Shown here: positions 16,628-24,989 of the stretch, piece by piece | How the letters are laid out: each line of letters opens with the position of its first letter | How positions within the stretch are numbered: the first letter of the stretch is position 1 | Origin: Streptomyces sp. LUP47B | Lineage (GTDB): Bacteria; Actinomycetota; Actinomycetes; Streptomycetales; Streptomycetaceae | Direction: 5' to 3' | Assembly: GCF_001746295.1 (NCBI RefSeq) | Contig: NZ_MJAH01000012.1 | Span: forward strand, 36,219 to 100,218 | Length of the DNA stretch: 64,000 nucleotides | Translations under genes and position numbers: made by a program | Notes under the pieces: model-generated | Databases searched by the model: none | The model's input: only the letters and a program-made list of their open reading frames with translations | What the model was told of the DNA's origin: nothing

Positions 16628-17472
16628 GCCGGGAAGCAGAGACCGCACCACAGGGGAGCCCGGCACCGGCCTCGCTTCCCACCCGCGCCCGCGCCGCCGC
16701 CCCCACCGTCCTCCTCCGCTGGCTGGTCCTCGTCCTGGCCGTCGGCATATGGGAGTTGGCCGCCCGCGCCCATGGCAGCGTCTACTTCCCGCCCCCGGAC
16801 CGCATCGCCCGCCACGTCCACGAGCTGTGGTTCGACGGGCCCGCCCGGCATCTCTTCCTCAGCTCGGCCGCGGTGGACGACATCCTGCCCAGCCTCGGCA
16901 GGATGACCGCCGGGTTCGCGCTGGCGGCCGTCGCCGGGATCGTGCTGGGGGTCGCGGTCGGCCGCTCGCGGCGGGCGTACGCGCTGACCAACCCCGTCCT
17001 CCAGTTCGCCCGGGCCGTCCCGCCGCCCGCCCTGGTCCCCGTCTTCGTCGTGGTCTTCGCGTTCGGCACGCCGATGCAGATCGCCTCGATCGCGTTCAGC
17101 GCCGTCTGGCCGGTGCTGATCAACACCGCGGCCGGCGTCCGCAACACCGACCCGCTGCGCCTCGACGTCGCCGCGGTCCTGCGCCTGAACACCGCCGAAC
17201 GCCTGTGGTTCCTCGTCCTGCCCTCCGCCCTGCCCCGCGTCTTCGCCGGACTGCGCCTGAGCCTTTCCCTCTCCCTGATCCTCATGGTGTTCTCGGAGCT
17301 GTTGCCCGGCACCGCGAACGGCATCGGTTTCACGCTCACCGAAGCGCAGACCCGCTCCGACCTGCTCACCGTCTGGGCCGCGCTGGTCCTGCTCGGCGCC
17401 CTTGGTTATCTGCTCAACACCGGCCTGCTGGCCATCGAGAAACGACTGATCGGCAGGGGGAGGGCCCCATGA
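16624..17472 (+). CDS. ABC importer permease, SsuC/TauC type (second)
   Basis: A 282-residue inner-membrane permease with a basic, Pro/Ala-rich cytoplasmic N-terminus, about six transmembrane segments, and a coupling loop around LRLNTAERLWFLVLPSALPRVFAGLR. It probably pairs with the preceding permease as a heterodimer. Starts at GTG overlapping the previous stop (GTGA) and ends overlapping the ATPase gene by ATGA. Confidence 0.85.
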   Translation: MSREAETAPQGSPAPASLPTRARAAAPTVLLRWLVLVLAVGIWELAARAHGSVYFPPPDRIARHVHELWFDGPARHLFLSSAAVDDILPSLGRMTAGFALAAVAGIVLGVAVGRSRRAYALTNPVLQFARAVPPPALVPVFVVVFAFGTPMQIASIAFSAVWPVLINTAAGVRNTDPLRLDVAAVLRLNTAERLWFLVLPSALPRVFAGLRLSLSLSLILMVFSELLPGTANGIGFTLTEAQTRSDLLTVWAALVLLGALGYLLNTGLLAIEKRLIGRGRAP

Positions 17473-18263
17473 GCCACGCGACCCGCACCCGGGAACAGGG
17501 GACCGACCGCATGCTCCAGCTCACCGCGGTCGGCCAGCACTACGGAGACCACCGCGTGCTGCACGACATCACCCTCACCGTCCCTACGGGCCAACTCCTG
17601 TGCGTCGTCGGCCCGTCCGGCTGCGGCAAGTCCACCCTGCTGCGCACGATCGCCGGTCTGCTCCCCGCCCGCGAGGGCACGGTCACCGTCGACGGCGCAC
17701 CGGTCACCGGCGTCCCCGACAGCCTGGCCGTCGTCTTCCAGGACTACGGCCGCTCCCTCTTCCCCTGGCTCACGGTCCGCGACAACGTCGCCCTGCCGCT
17801 GCGCCGCCGCGGCCTCGCCCGGGCCGAACGCCGTGCCGAGGCGGACCGCATCCTCGACCGCGTCGGTCTGTCCGGCGCCGCCCGCCGCCACCCCTGGCAG
17901 CTCTCCGGCGGTATGCAGCAGCGCGTCGCCATCGCCCGTGCCCTCGTCTGCCGGCCCACCCTCCTCCTCATGGACGAACCCTTCGGCTCCCTGGACGCCC
18001 AGACCCGGGAGGACCTGGAGGACCTCCTCCTGGAGGTCCACCGCACCGACGGCACGACCATCGTGTTCGTCACCCACGACATCGACGAGAGCGTCTACGT
18101 CGGCGACCGCGTCGTCGTCCTCTCCCCGGGCCCCGGCTCGCGGATCGTCCGGGACCTGCCGGTCCGGCTCCCCGGGCGACGGGACCAGATCGCCACCCGG
18201 GGACTGCCCGAGTTCGTCGCACTGCGGGCGGAGGTGGGGCGGGCGGTGCGCGGCGGGGAGTGA
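17469..18263 (+). CDS. ABC importer ATP-binding protein, SsuB/TauB type
   Basis: A 264-residue cytoplasmic ATPase that powers the two permeases. Visible motifs are Walker A GPSGCGKST (about residues 47-55), the Q-loop VFQDYGRSLFPWLTV, the signature LSGGMQQR, Walker B LLLMDEPFGSLD and the switch His in FVTHDIDE. FPWLT after the Q-loop is typical of the nitrate/sulfonate/taurine subfamily. It closes the operon; the ATG overlaps the preceding stop by four bases. The 131 bp to geosmin synthase is a separate promoter region. Confidence 0.88.
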   Translation: MSHATRTREQGTDRMLQLTAVGQHYGDHRVLHDITLTVPTGQLLCVVGPSGCGKSTLLRTIAGLLPAREGTVTVDGAPVTGVPDSLAVVFQDYGRSLFPWLTVRDNVALPLRRRGLARAERRAEADRILDRVGLSGAARRHPWQLSGGMQQRVAIARALVCRPTLLLMDEPFGSLDAQTREDLEDLLLEVHRTDGTTIVFVTHDIDESVYVGDRVVVLSPGPGSRIVRDLPVRLPGRRDQIATRGLPEFVALRAEVGRAVRGGE

Positions 18264-18394
18264 AGTCTTCGTGCGTGGAGATCAACGCCACAAGTACCGC
18301 CGTGAACTCCCGAGTTCGGTCCGGATTCACGCGATGGTGTGATCATGTGGGCCGCGACGGATGCCTCCGGAAAGCCCTGGGTAGGGCCCGGCTC

Positions 18395-20554
18395 ATGACG
18401 CAGCAGCCCTTCGAACTCCCGCACTTCTACATGCCGTATCCCGCGCGGCTGAACCCGCACCTCGACGAGGCCCGTGCCCACTCGACCGTGTGGGCGCGCG
18501 AGATGGGCATGCTGGAGGGATCCGGGATCTGGGAGCAGTCCGATCTCGACGCGCATGACTACGGCCTGCTCTGCGCCTACACGCACCCCGACTGCGACGG
18601 CCCCGCCCTCTCCCTCATCACCGACTGGTACGTGTGGGTGTTCTTCTTCGACGACCACTTCCTGGAGATCTTCAAGCGCACCCAGGACCGCGCCGGCGGC
18701 AAGGCATACCTGGACCGGCTGCCGCTGTTCATGCCGATGGACCTGTCGACTCCGATGCCCGAGCCGGAGAACCCGGTCGAGGCCGGCCTCGCCGACCTGT
18801 GGAAGCGGACCGTGCCGTCGATGTCCGCCGACTGGCGCCGCCGCTTCGCCGTCGCCACCGAGCACCTGCTCAACGAGTCCCTGTGGGAGCTGTCCAACAT
18901 CAACGAGGGACGGATCGCCAACCCCGTCGAGTACATCGAGATGCGCCGCAAGGTCGGCGGCGCCCCCTGGTCGGCCGGTCTCGTGGAGTACGCGACAGCC
19001 GAGGTACCGGCGTCCGTCGCCGGCACACGACCCCTGCGCGTGCTGATGGAGACCTTCTCCGACGGCGTCCACCTGCGCAACGACCTGTTCTCCTACCAGC
19101 GCGAGGTCGAGGACGAGGGAGAGCTCAGCAACGGCGTCCTCGTCCTGGAGACCTTCTTCGGCTGCACCACCCAGGAGGCCGCCGACACCGTCAACGACGT
19201 CCTCACCTCCCGCCTCCACCAGTTCGAGCACACCGCCCTCACCGAGGTCCCCGCGATCGCCCTGGAAAAGGGTCTCTCGCCGGGCGAGCTGACCGCCGTC
19301 GCCGCCTACACGCAAGGCCTCCAGGACTGGCAGTCCGGCGGCCACGAATGGCACATGCGCTCCAGCCGCTACATGAACGCCCGCGCCGAGACCACCTCCC
19401 CCTGGCAGACCCTGACCGGCCCCGGCACCTCGGCGGCCGACGTCGGTGCCCTGCTCGCCGCGGCCGGCGCCGAGCGGCTGCGCGCCCACACGCATGTGCC
19501 CTTCCAGAAGGTCGGGCCGTCCCTGTTGCCCGACTTCTACATGCCTTTCGAGAACGAACTCAGCCCGCATCTGCCCGGCGCCCGCCCCCGTCTCATCGAG
19601 TGGACGCATCGCATGGGCATGCTCCAGGAGGGCGTCTGGGACGAGGACAAGCTCGCCGCGGCCGACCTCCCCCTGTGCGCGGCGGGCATCGACCCGGACA
19701 CGAGCCCCGAGGCCCTCGACCTCAGCTCGGACTGGCTCGCCTGGGGAACCTACGGCGACGACTACTACCCGCTCGTCTACGGCGGCCGCCGCGATCTCGC
19801 CGCCGCCCGCCTGACCACACAGCGTCTGTCGGACTGCATGCCCCTCGACGGCGAGCAGGTCCTGGTCCCCGTCAACGCCATGGAACGCGGCCTGATCGAC
19901 CTGTGGGCCCGCACCACGGCCGAGATGACCCCGGACCAGCGGCGCACCCTCAAGGACGCCGTGAACGTCATGACCGAGAGCTGGGTCTGGGAGCTGGCCA
20001 ACCAGATCCAGCACCGCGTCCCCGACCCGGTCGACTACCTGGAGATGCGGCGCGCCACCTTCGGCGCCGACCTCACCATGAGCCTGTGCCGGATGGGCCA
20101 CGGGCCCGCCGTCCCGCCGGAGGTCTACCGAAGCGGACCGGTGCGCTCCCTGGAGAACGCCGCCGTCGACTACGCGTGTCTGGTCAACGACGTCTTCTCC
20201 TACCAGAAGGAGATCGAGTACGAGGGCGAGGTCCACAACGCGATCCTCGTCGTGCAGAACTTCTTCGGCATCGACTACCCGACCGCGCTGCGCGTCGTCC
20301 ATGACCTGATGACCCAGCGCATGCAGCAGTTCGAGCATGTCGCCGCACACGAACTGCCCGTCGTGTACGACGACTTCGGTCTCTCGGAGGAAGCACGGGA
20401 GGTCATGCGGGGCTATGTCGCCGACCTCCAGCACTGGATGGCGGGCATCCTGAACTGGCACCGCACGGTCGACCGCTACAAGGCGGACCACCTGGCCCAC
20501 CGCACCCACGGCTTCCTCCCGGACCGGCCGCCGGCGTTGCCTTTGGCGGGTTGA
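18395..20554 (+). CDS. geoA: Geosmin synthase (germacradienol/geosmin synthase)
   Basis: A 719-residue bifunctional sesquiterpene enzyme. The N-terminal half cyclises farnesyl diphosphate to germacradienol and germacrene D; the C-terminal half converts germacradienol to geosmin with loss of acetone. Both metal-binding motifs of the N-terminal domain are present: D86 in DDHFLE and N229 in NDLFSYQRE. The C-terminal domain has D455 in DDYYP and N598 in NDVFSYQKE. Positions 86, 229, 455 and 598 correspond closely to the S. coelicolor enzyme. The ATG at 18395 begins MTQQPFELPHFYMPYP, the expected start. It is monocistronic, 131 bp after the ABC operon. Geosmin is the earthy odour compound, usually made at sporulation. 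Confidence 0.98.
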   Translation: MTQQPFELPHFYMPYPARLNPHLDEARAHSTVWAREMGMLEGSGIWEQSDLDAHDYGLLCAYTHPDCDGPALSLITDWYVWVFFFDDHFLEIFKRTQDRAGGKAYLDRLPLFMPMDLSTPMPEPENPVEAGLADLWKRTVPSMSADWRRRFAVATEHLLNESLWELSNINEGRIANPVEYIEMRRKVGGAPWSAGLVEYATAEVPASVAGTRPLRVLMETFSDGVHLRNDLFSYQREVEDEGELSNGVLVLETFFGCTTQEAADTVNDVLTSRLHQFEHTALTEVPAIALEKGLSPGELTAVAAYTQGLQDWQSGGHEWHMRSSRYMNARAETTSPWQTLTGPGTSAADVGALLAAAGAERLRAHTHVPFQKVGPSLLPDFYMPFENELSPHLPGARPRLIEWTHRMGMLQEGVWDEDKLAAADLPLCAAGIDPDTSPEALDLSSDWLAWGTYGDDYYPLVYGGRRDLAAARLTTQRLSDCMPLDGEQVLVPVNAMERGLIDLWARTTAEMTPDQRRTLKDAVNVMTESWVWELANQIQHRVPDPVDYLEMRRATFGADLTMSLCRMGHGPAVPPEVYRSGPVRSLENAAVDYACLVNDVFSYQKEIEYEGEVHNAILVVQNFFGIDYPTALRVVHDLMTQRMQQFEHVAAHELPVVYDDFGLSEEAREVMRGYVADLQHWMAGILNWHRTVDRYKADHLAHRTHGFLPDRPPALPLAG

Positions 20555-20582
20555 CAGCGGGGGCTGCCGACCGACTCGGCCG

Positions 20583-20813
20583 TCACGACCGCTCGGGTTC
20601 TTCGGCCGCCCGCGTGCCCGTCGGTCGGCGGCTGCTCGCTGCCCGGTTCGACGACCACAGGGGGGGCGCCGCGTCCGCGTCGGGTTCGGGGATCTCGCTA
20701 AGCCCGCACGCCTTGTCGAAGTCCGTCTCCCGCACCTCCTGCAGCAGCGGCAGGTCCTCCGCCCGGCCGTACAGACCCACCAGCACGGCGGCCAGGCGCA
20801 GTTCATCGGTCAT
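20583..20813 (-). pseudogene. Probable truncated gene remnant of unknown family
   Basis: A short open frame starting at an ATG at 20813 encodes TDELRLAAVLVGLYGRAEDLPLLQEVRE and so on, which has the composition of a genuine Streptomyces protein fragment. It becomes low-complexity after about 50 residues. The frame remains open upstream to 20888 but there overlaps the multicopper oxidase remnant on the other strand. I do not recognise the family. It is probably a decayed gene piece beside another remnant. Confidence 0.4.
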
Positions 20814-20849
20814 CGACGACCGCGTCTCGTACCGCAGCAACCGGGCTTC

Positions 20850-21139
20850 GACGCGACGGTCGGCGGTACCCGCACCCCGATCACCCACGACCCGTCCAGG
20901 ACGATCCCACTGGCGCCCGACGAGCTGGGCTACAAGGACGTCTACCGGGTTCCGGGGAACCAGGTGCTGCGCATCATGGGCAAGTTCGACGGGCGTACGG
21001 CCGCTTCATGTACCACTGCCACTTCCTGGAGCACGAGGACATGGGCATGATGCGGCCCTTCGTCGTCATGCCCCCGGAGGCGCTGAAGTTCGACCATGGC
21101 GGGGCCCACGGCGGCCACGGCGAGGGTCACACGGGCTGA
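20850..21139 (+). pseudogene. 3' remnant of a multicopper oxidase (phenoxazinone synthase/EpoA type)
   Basis: Only the last 95 or so codons remain. Read in one frame, the sequence gives RTIPLAPDELGYKDVYRVP then NQVLRIMGKFDG. After a one-base loss in the GGG run at about 20991-20993, the adjacent frame continues GRFMYHCHFLEHEDMGMMRP, the copper-ligand HCH/H motif of type 1 and type 3 sites, and ends in a His/Gly-rich tail. The upstream 500 or so codons with the other copper sites are absent. So this is a truncated, frameshifted relic and cannot be functional. A strong hairpin follows it. Confidence 0.85.
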
Positions 21140-21490
21140 CGCGCTCCGTGCGCCCGGGCGTGCTCCTCCGCGGCTCGCGCCGGCGCCCGGACGACGGGCG
21201 CGGCGCGAGCCGTCGCCGGACGGTTCCGGCTGACCCGGTCGGACCGACGTCGGGCACCGATGTGAGCATCCTGGCCGGCCTCACCGCACAGTCGGCCGAG
21301 GCCGGGCCCTGCTGCCCCGGCCGGCGGCCACCGCGGGCCCATCGAGCGGAGCCGCGGCGAACTTGGTCGACCTGCTGGTTCAGACCGCTTCCCGTTCCTG
21401 ACCCCCCGTCAGTCTCACTCGTTCGTGGCTCGTCGCGTGCCCGTGCGCCGGGTAGGCACCAACCGGTGGTGATCCAGCCGGAGGCGATCC
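21140..21490. other. 351-bp intergenic region
   Basis: Apart from the hairpin at 21171-21212, I see no gene, RNA or promoter I can support. The final 15 bases carry the GGAGGCG ribosome site of the PDZ protein gene. Confidence 0.5.
21171..21212 (+). terminator. Long GC hairpin after the multicopper oxidase remnant
   Basis: CGGCTCGCGCC (21171-21181) pairs with GGCGCGAGCCG (21202-21212), and inside it CGCCCG (21184-21189) pairs with CGGGCG (21195-21200). It is 32 bp past the remnant's stop codon, so it is probably the surviving terminator of the lost gene. Confidence 0.7.
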
Positions 21491-22129
21491 ATGGAACAGA
21501 CTGCGTTGCGCCCCAAGCCGATGCCCGGTCAATCGGGCGGAGGCAGGAAGTCCGGGTCCGCCCGGCGACCGCACGCCGCGCGCCGGCGCGGACGCCGGCT
21601 CACGACCCTGCTGTTCGGTCTTTTCGTCGCGACCGTCCTGGTCCTGACGGGGGTGGGTCTCGGCACGGTGGGCGTCACGGTGATCGGTATGAGCAGGCTG
21701 GCCGAACTGCAACGGCAGGCAGGGGGCGGGCCCGGGGTGCCGGGAGAGGCCGCCTCCGGCCGGGGCGCACCGGGCCAGGGCGGCCAGCGCACCTGGACGG
21801 GCCCGCCCGTCTCCGAGTCAGCGGACCCCTCCGCATCGGCTCCGCCCCGCCGACGGGTCCCCGTCACCGCGACCCTGGGGCTGGAGGCCGTGGACGCCGA
21901 GAAGTCGGGCGCGCTGGTGGTCGGCGTCCACGTCCCGGGCCCGGGCTTCACGGCGGGCCTGGTCCGCGGCGACGTACTCCTCGTCTTCGGCCGTACCCGG
22001 ATCGACACGGCCGCCGACCTCGCGCGAGCCGTCGCCCGCGCCCGCCCCGGCCGCGAGGTCATGCTGACGGTCCGCCATCGCGGCGGCGGTTACCAGCAGT
22101 TGACGGCCGTGCCGGGCGTCGTCACGTGA
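21491..22129 (+). CDS. Membrane-anchored PDZ-domain protein
   Basis: A 212-residue protein: basic cytoplasmic N-terminus, one transmembrane helix at about residues 38-66, a Pro/Ser/Gly-rich linker, then a PDZ-like domain (about 125-208) with the ligand-loop segment TLGLEAVDAEKSGALVVGV and the GLVRGDVLLVFGRTRI strand typical of HtrA PDZ domains. No protease domain is attached. It probably binds peptide tails at the outer face of the membrane, perhaps as an adaptor. GGAGGCG precedes the ATG. Convergent with the phosphoesterase gene; partner unknown. Confidence 0.75.
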   Translation: MEQTALRPKPMPGQSGGGRKSGSARRPHAARRRGRRLTTLLFGLFVATVLVLTGVGLGTVGVTVIGMSRLAELQRQAGGGPGVPGEAASGRGAPGQGGQRTWTGPPVSESADPSASAPPRRRVPVTATLGLEAVDAEKSGALVVGVHVPGPGFTAGLVRGDVLLVFGRTRIDTAADLARAVARARPGREVMLTVRHRGGGYQQLTAVPGVVT

Positions 22130-22165
22130 ACCCTCGTCAGGTGAACGCTCATCACACGCCCGTGC

Positions 22166-22921
22166 TCACGTGACCACCCGGAAGTGCGTTGTGAGCCGTC
22201 CGTCGTCGTCCAGCACATGAAAGGCCAGGCCAACCGGCGCGTCCCGGTCCGCGACCTGCTCGCCCTCCCAGGGCAGCCGCAGCGTCCAGGTCACCCCCGG
22301 CCCGACGACCAGGGGCCGCCCGGCGAACACGGTCGCGGCGGGCGTGTGCGCGTGACCGGTGAGCAGTCCGGCGATCTCGGGCCGCCGCTCCAGCAGCGCG
22401 GCCAGCTTCCCCGGCCCGCCCAGTTGGTAGGAGTCGGGAAGCGGGTGGTGCAGCGCCACGGGCGGATGGTGGAAGGCCAACAGCGCCGGAAGGCTCCCGT
22501 CCAGTTCGTCGAGGGTCGCCTCGATCCAGGCGTACGTCTCCTCGTCCAGCGCCCCTTCGTCGCTGCCCGCGATGCTGGAGTCGCACATCAGCACCGCGCC
22601 GCCGTCGAAGACCTGCACGCTGTTCACCGGTCCGTCGTCCGCGGGCCGCCGCAGCATGGCCTTGCGGTGCGGGGCCCGGCTGTCGTGGTTGCCCGGGCAG
22701 GTGAGCACCGGGAACGGCGGGTGGCCCTCGTGCAGTCCCAGGATCCGCGCGGCCTCCTCGTACTCCGCCTCGACGCCGTGATCCGCGATGTCACCGGTCA
22801 CCAGCAGAGCGTCCACCTGCCCCGGCAACTGCCACAGCCGGTCACGCACCCGCTCGGCGCGCTCGGTCGCCCGCGCGCTCCCGTCGAGATGCAGATCGCT
22901 GATGTGTGCGAGTACCAGCAC
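22166..22921 (-). CDS. Calcineurin-like metallophosphoesterase
   Basis: A 251-residue metal-dependent phosphoesterase, probably a cytoplasmic phosphodiesterase of the CpdA/Icc type. All five metallophosphoesterase blocks are present: DLHLDG (metal D and H), GDIADHG, GNHD, the His in AFHHPP, and GHAHTP. The substrate, possibly a cyclic nucleotide, is inference. The GTG at 22921 follows AGAGGGGG; the frame is open to 22963 but has no ribosome site there. The short AT-rich stretch upstream (around 22938-22980) contains GCTTGGGATAATCCAAGC, a near palindrome that may be the operator or promoter of this gene. Confidence 0.85.
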   Translation of the reverse strand: MLVLAHISDLHLDGSARATERAERVRDRLWQLPGQVDALLVTGDIADHGVEAEYEEAARILGLHEGHPPFPVLTCPGNHDSRAPHRKAMLRRPADDGPVNSVQVFDGGAVLMCDSSIAGSDEGALDEETYAWIEATLDELDGSLPALLAFHHPPVALHHPLPDSYQLGGPGKLAALLERRPEIAGLLTGHAHTPAATVFAGRPLVVGPGVTWTLRLPWEGEQVADRDAPVGLAFHVLDDDGRLTTHFRVVT

Positions 22922-23048
22922 GACCGTACCCCCTCTTCTAATGGCTTGGGATAATCCAAGCATTAGCGGTAATGGATGATCAAGCCTCCCGTCCTTAGGG
23001 GCGGAAAACCACTGGTCCGGATCCAGCCGTCGGCGTCACGATGAGCCC

Positions 23049-23703
23049 ATGCCGACCACGCTCATCGCCTTCCTCGGGGCCTGCACCCTCATCGCCGCGT
23101 CACCCGGGCCGAGCACCGTGCTGATCATCAAGCAGTCGCTGCACAGCAGACGCTCCGGCTTTCTGACCGTGCTCGGCAACGAGACCGGGGTGTTCATCTG
23201 GGGCGTCGTCGCCGCGCTGGGCCTGACCGCGCTGCTGACCGCCTCCGAGATCGCCTACGACGTGATGCGCATCGGCGGCGCCGTCGTGCTCGTCGCCTTC
23301 GGCATCCAGGCGCTGCGGCAGGCGCGCCGCACCAAGGGGGCCGCGGCCCCCGGCGGCTGGGAGAGCACCGGCAGGACCGGCTGGGCCGCCTACCGCGCGG
23401 GACTGCTTCTCAACCTCGCCAACCCCAAGGCCGCCGTCTTCGCCCTGTCCTTCCTGCCGCAGTTCGTCCCCGAGGGCGCCCCTCACCTGCTCTGGGGGTA
23501 CCTCCCACGCCCTTAAGGCAGTGGGGGAGGTCGGGCTCGCCGCGCTCTGGGCGGTCTACGAGGTCGGCTACTACGGCCTCTATGTGTGGTTCATCGGCCG
23601 GTTGCGGGCCGTGCTGTCCCGCGCGGGCGTGCGCCGGCGACTGGAACAGGTCTCCGGAGGCGTACTGCTGCTCCTCGGTGTCCGCATGGCCCTGGAGAGC
23701 TGA
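23049..23703 (+). pseudogene. LysE/RhtB-family amino-acid exporter, interrupted
   Basis: The first part (23049-23516) encodes 155 residues beginning MPTTLIAFLGACTLIAASPGPSTVLIIKQS, the LysE/RhtB signature, through the LLLNLANPKAAVFALSFLPQFVPEG segment. It then hits TAA inside a palindromic element at about 23493-23532. The remaining C-terminal helices (AALWAVYEVGYYGLYVWFIGRL to the end at 23703) continue in a different frame. Removing the element would restore a normal exporter of about 205 residues. As it stands the protein lacks its last transmembrane segments, so export of amino acids is probably lost, unless the downstream GTG at 23521 allows a second polypeptide. Confidence 0.8.
23493..23532. 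repeat. Small palindromic element inserted in the LysE-type gene
   Basis: TGGGGGTACCTCCCAC, then GCCCTTAAGGC, then AGTGGGGGAGGT form an imperfect hairpin of about 40 bp containing an in-frame TAA. It breaks an otherwise continuous exporter sequence and shifts the frame. GGGGGTACCTCCC-type palindromes are, from memory, dispersed repeats in Streptomyces genomes, which suggests a small non-autonomous mobile repeat. Confidence 0.65.
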
Positions 23704-23819
23704 CGCGGGGGCCGGCAGCCCGTCGGGTCCGTCCGAAAGGCGTGTCGACCGGCTCGCGCGCCCCTCGCCGTCCGGGCAGGATGCTGCCCTAAGACCCTCA
23801 CGCGCCCAGGGAGACCCGA

Positions 23820-24944
23820 ATGACCGGCACTGCAGCGCCCTTCGTCGCCGACGACTACAGGGCGCGCATGGAGCGCGCGGCACGGTCGGCCGCCGAGGCC
23901 GGGCTCGCCGGTCTCCTCGTGGCCCCCGGCCCGGACCTGGTGTGGCTCACCGGCTACGCACCGACGGCCGCCACCGAACGGCTCACTCTGCTGGTCCTCG
24001 CCCCAGGACAGGACCCCGTCCTCGTCGTGCCCACCCTGGAGGCCCCGGACGCGGCCAAGGCGGCCGGCGCGAGCGCCCTGACCCTGCGGGACTGGACCGA
24101 CGGCAAGGACCCCTACGCCGCCACCGCCGCCCTCCTGGACGCCGGCGGCCGGTTCGGCATCAGCGACAACGCCTGGGCCATGCACCTGCTCGGCCTGCAG
24201 AAGGCGCTGCCCGCCACGTCGTACGCCTCCCTCACCGACGCCCTGCCGATGCTGCGGGCCGTCAAGGACACGGCGGAGCTGGAGCTGCTGGCGGCCGCTG
24301 GAGCGGCCGCCGACGCGACGTTCGAGGAGATCCGGAAGGTTCCCTTCGGCGGCCGCAGGGAGTCCGAGGTGGCCGCCGACCTCGCCGGACTGCTGCGCCG
24401 GTTCGGCCACTCCCAGGTCGACTTCACCATCGTCGCCTCAGGCCCGAACGGCGCCAACCCGCACCACGAGGTGGGCGACCGGGTCATCGAACGCGGCGAC
24501 ATGGTCGTCCTCGACTTCGGCGGCCTCAAGGACGGCTACGGCTCCGACACCTCCCGTACGGTCCACGTCGGCGAGCCCACCGACGAGGAGCGCCGGGTGC
24601 ACGATCTCGTGCGCGCGGCGCAGGAGGCGGGCTTCCGTGCGGTACGGCCCGGCGTGCCCTGCCAGGAGGTCGACCGGGCCGCCCGCGCGGTCATCGCCGA
24701 CGCCGGGTACGGCGAGTACTTCATCCACCGCACCGGGCACGGCATCGGTGTCACCACACACGAACCGCCGTACATGATCGAGGGTGAGGAACAGCCCCTC
24801 GTCCCGGGCATGTGCTTCTCCGTGGAGCCCGGCGTCTATCTGCCGGGCCGCTTCGGGGTACGCATCGAGGACATCGTCACCGTCACCGAGGACGGCGGCC
24901 GCAGGCTCAACGACACCACCCGCGAGATGGTCATAGTGGACTGA
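23820..24944 (+). CDS. M24-family Xaa-Pro aminopeptidase
   Basis: A 374-residue cytoplasmic metallopeptidase that removes N-terminal residues before proline. The N-terminal creatinase-like domain covers about 1-140. The catalytic pita-bread domain keeps all five metal ligands: Asp in VLDFGG, Asp in GSDTSRT, His in HRTGHGIG, Glu in SVEPGVY and Glu in RIEDIVTVTE. An AGGGAGA site precedes the ATG at 23820. The length fits PepQ-type enzymes. The kinase-like gene follows after 45 bp and may be co-transcribed. Confidence 0.9.
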   Translation: MTGTAAPFVADDYRARMERAARSAAEAGLAGLLVAPGPDLVWLTGYAPTAATERLTLLVLAPGQDPVLVVPTLEAPDAAKAAGASALTLRDWTDGKDPYAATAALLDAGGRFGISDNAWAMHLLGLQKALPATSYASLTDALPMLRAVKDTAELELLAAAGAAADATFEEIRKVPFGGRRESEVAADLAGLLRRFGHSQVDFTIVASGPNGANPHHEVGDRVIERGDMVVLDFGGLKDGYGSDTSRTVHVGEPTDEERRVHDLVRAAQEAGFRAVRPGVPCQEVDRAARAVIADAGYGEYFIHRTGHGIGVTTHEPPYMIEGEEQPLVPGMCFSVEPGVYLPGRFGVRIEDIVTVTEDGGRRLNDTTREMVIVD

Positions 24945-24989
24945 CGAGCCCCAGGAGCCCCTCCACCCCCGAGCGACTACGGCGCGACC

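Noticed and set aside
18095..20806. 903-codon minus-strand open frame opposite geosmin synthase
   Set aside because: Pure shadow of the geosmin synthase codon bias; no recognisable domain.
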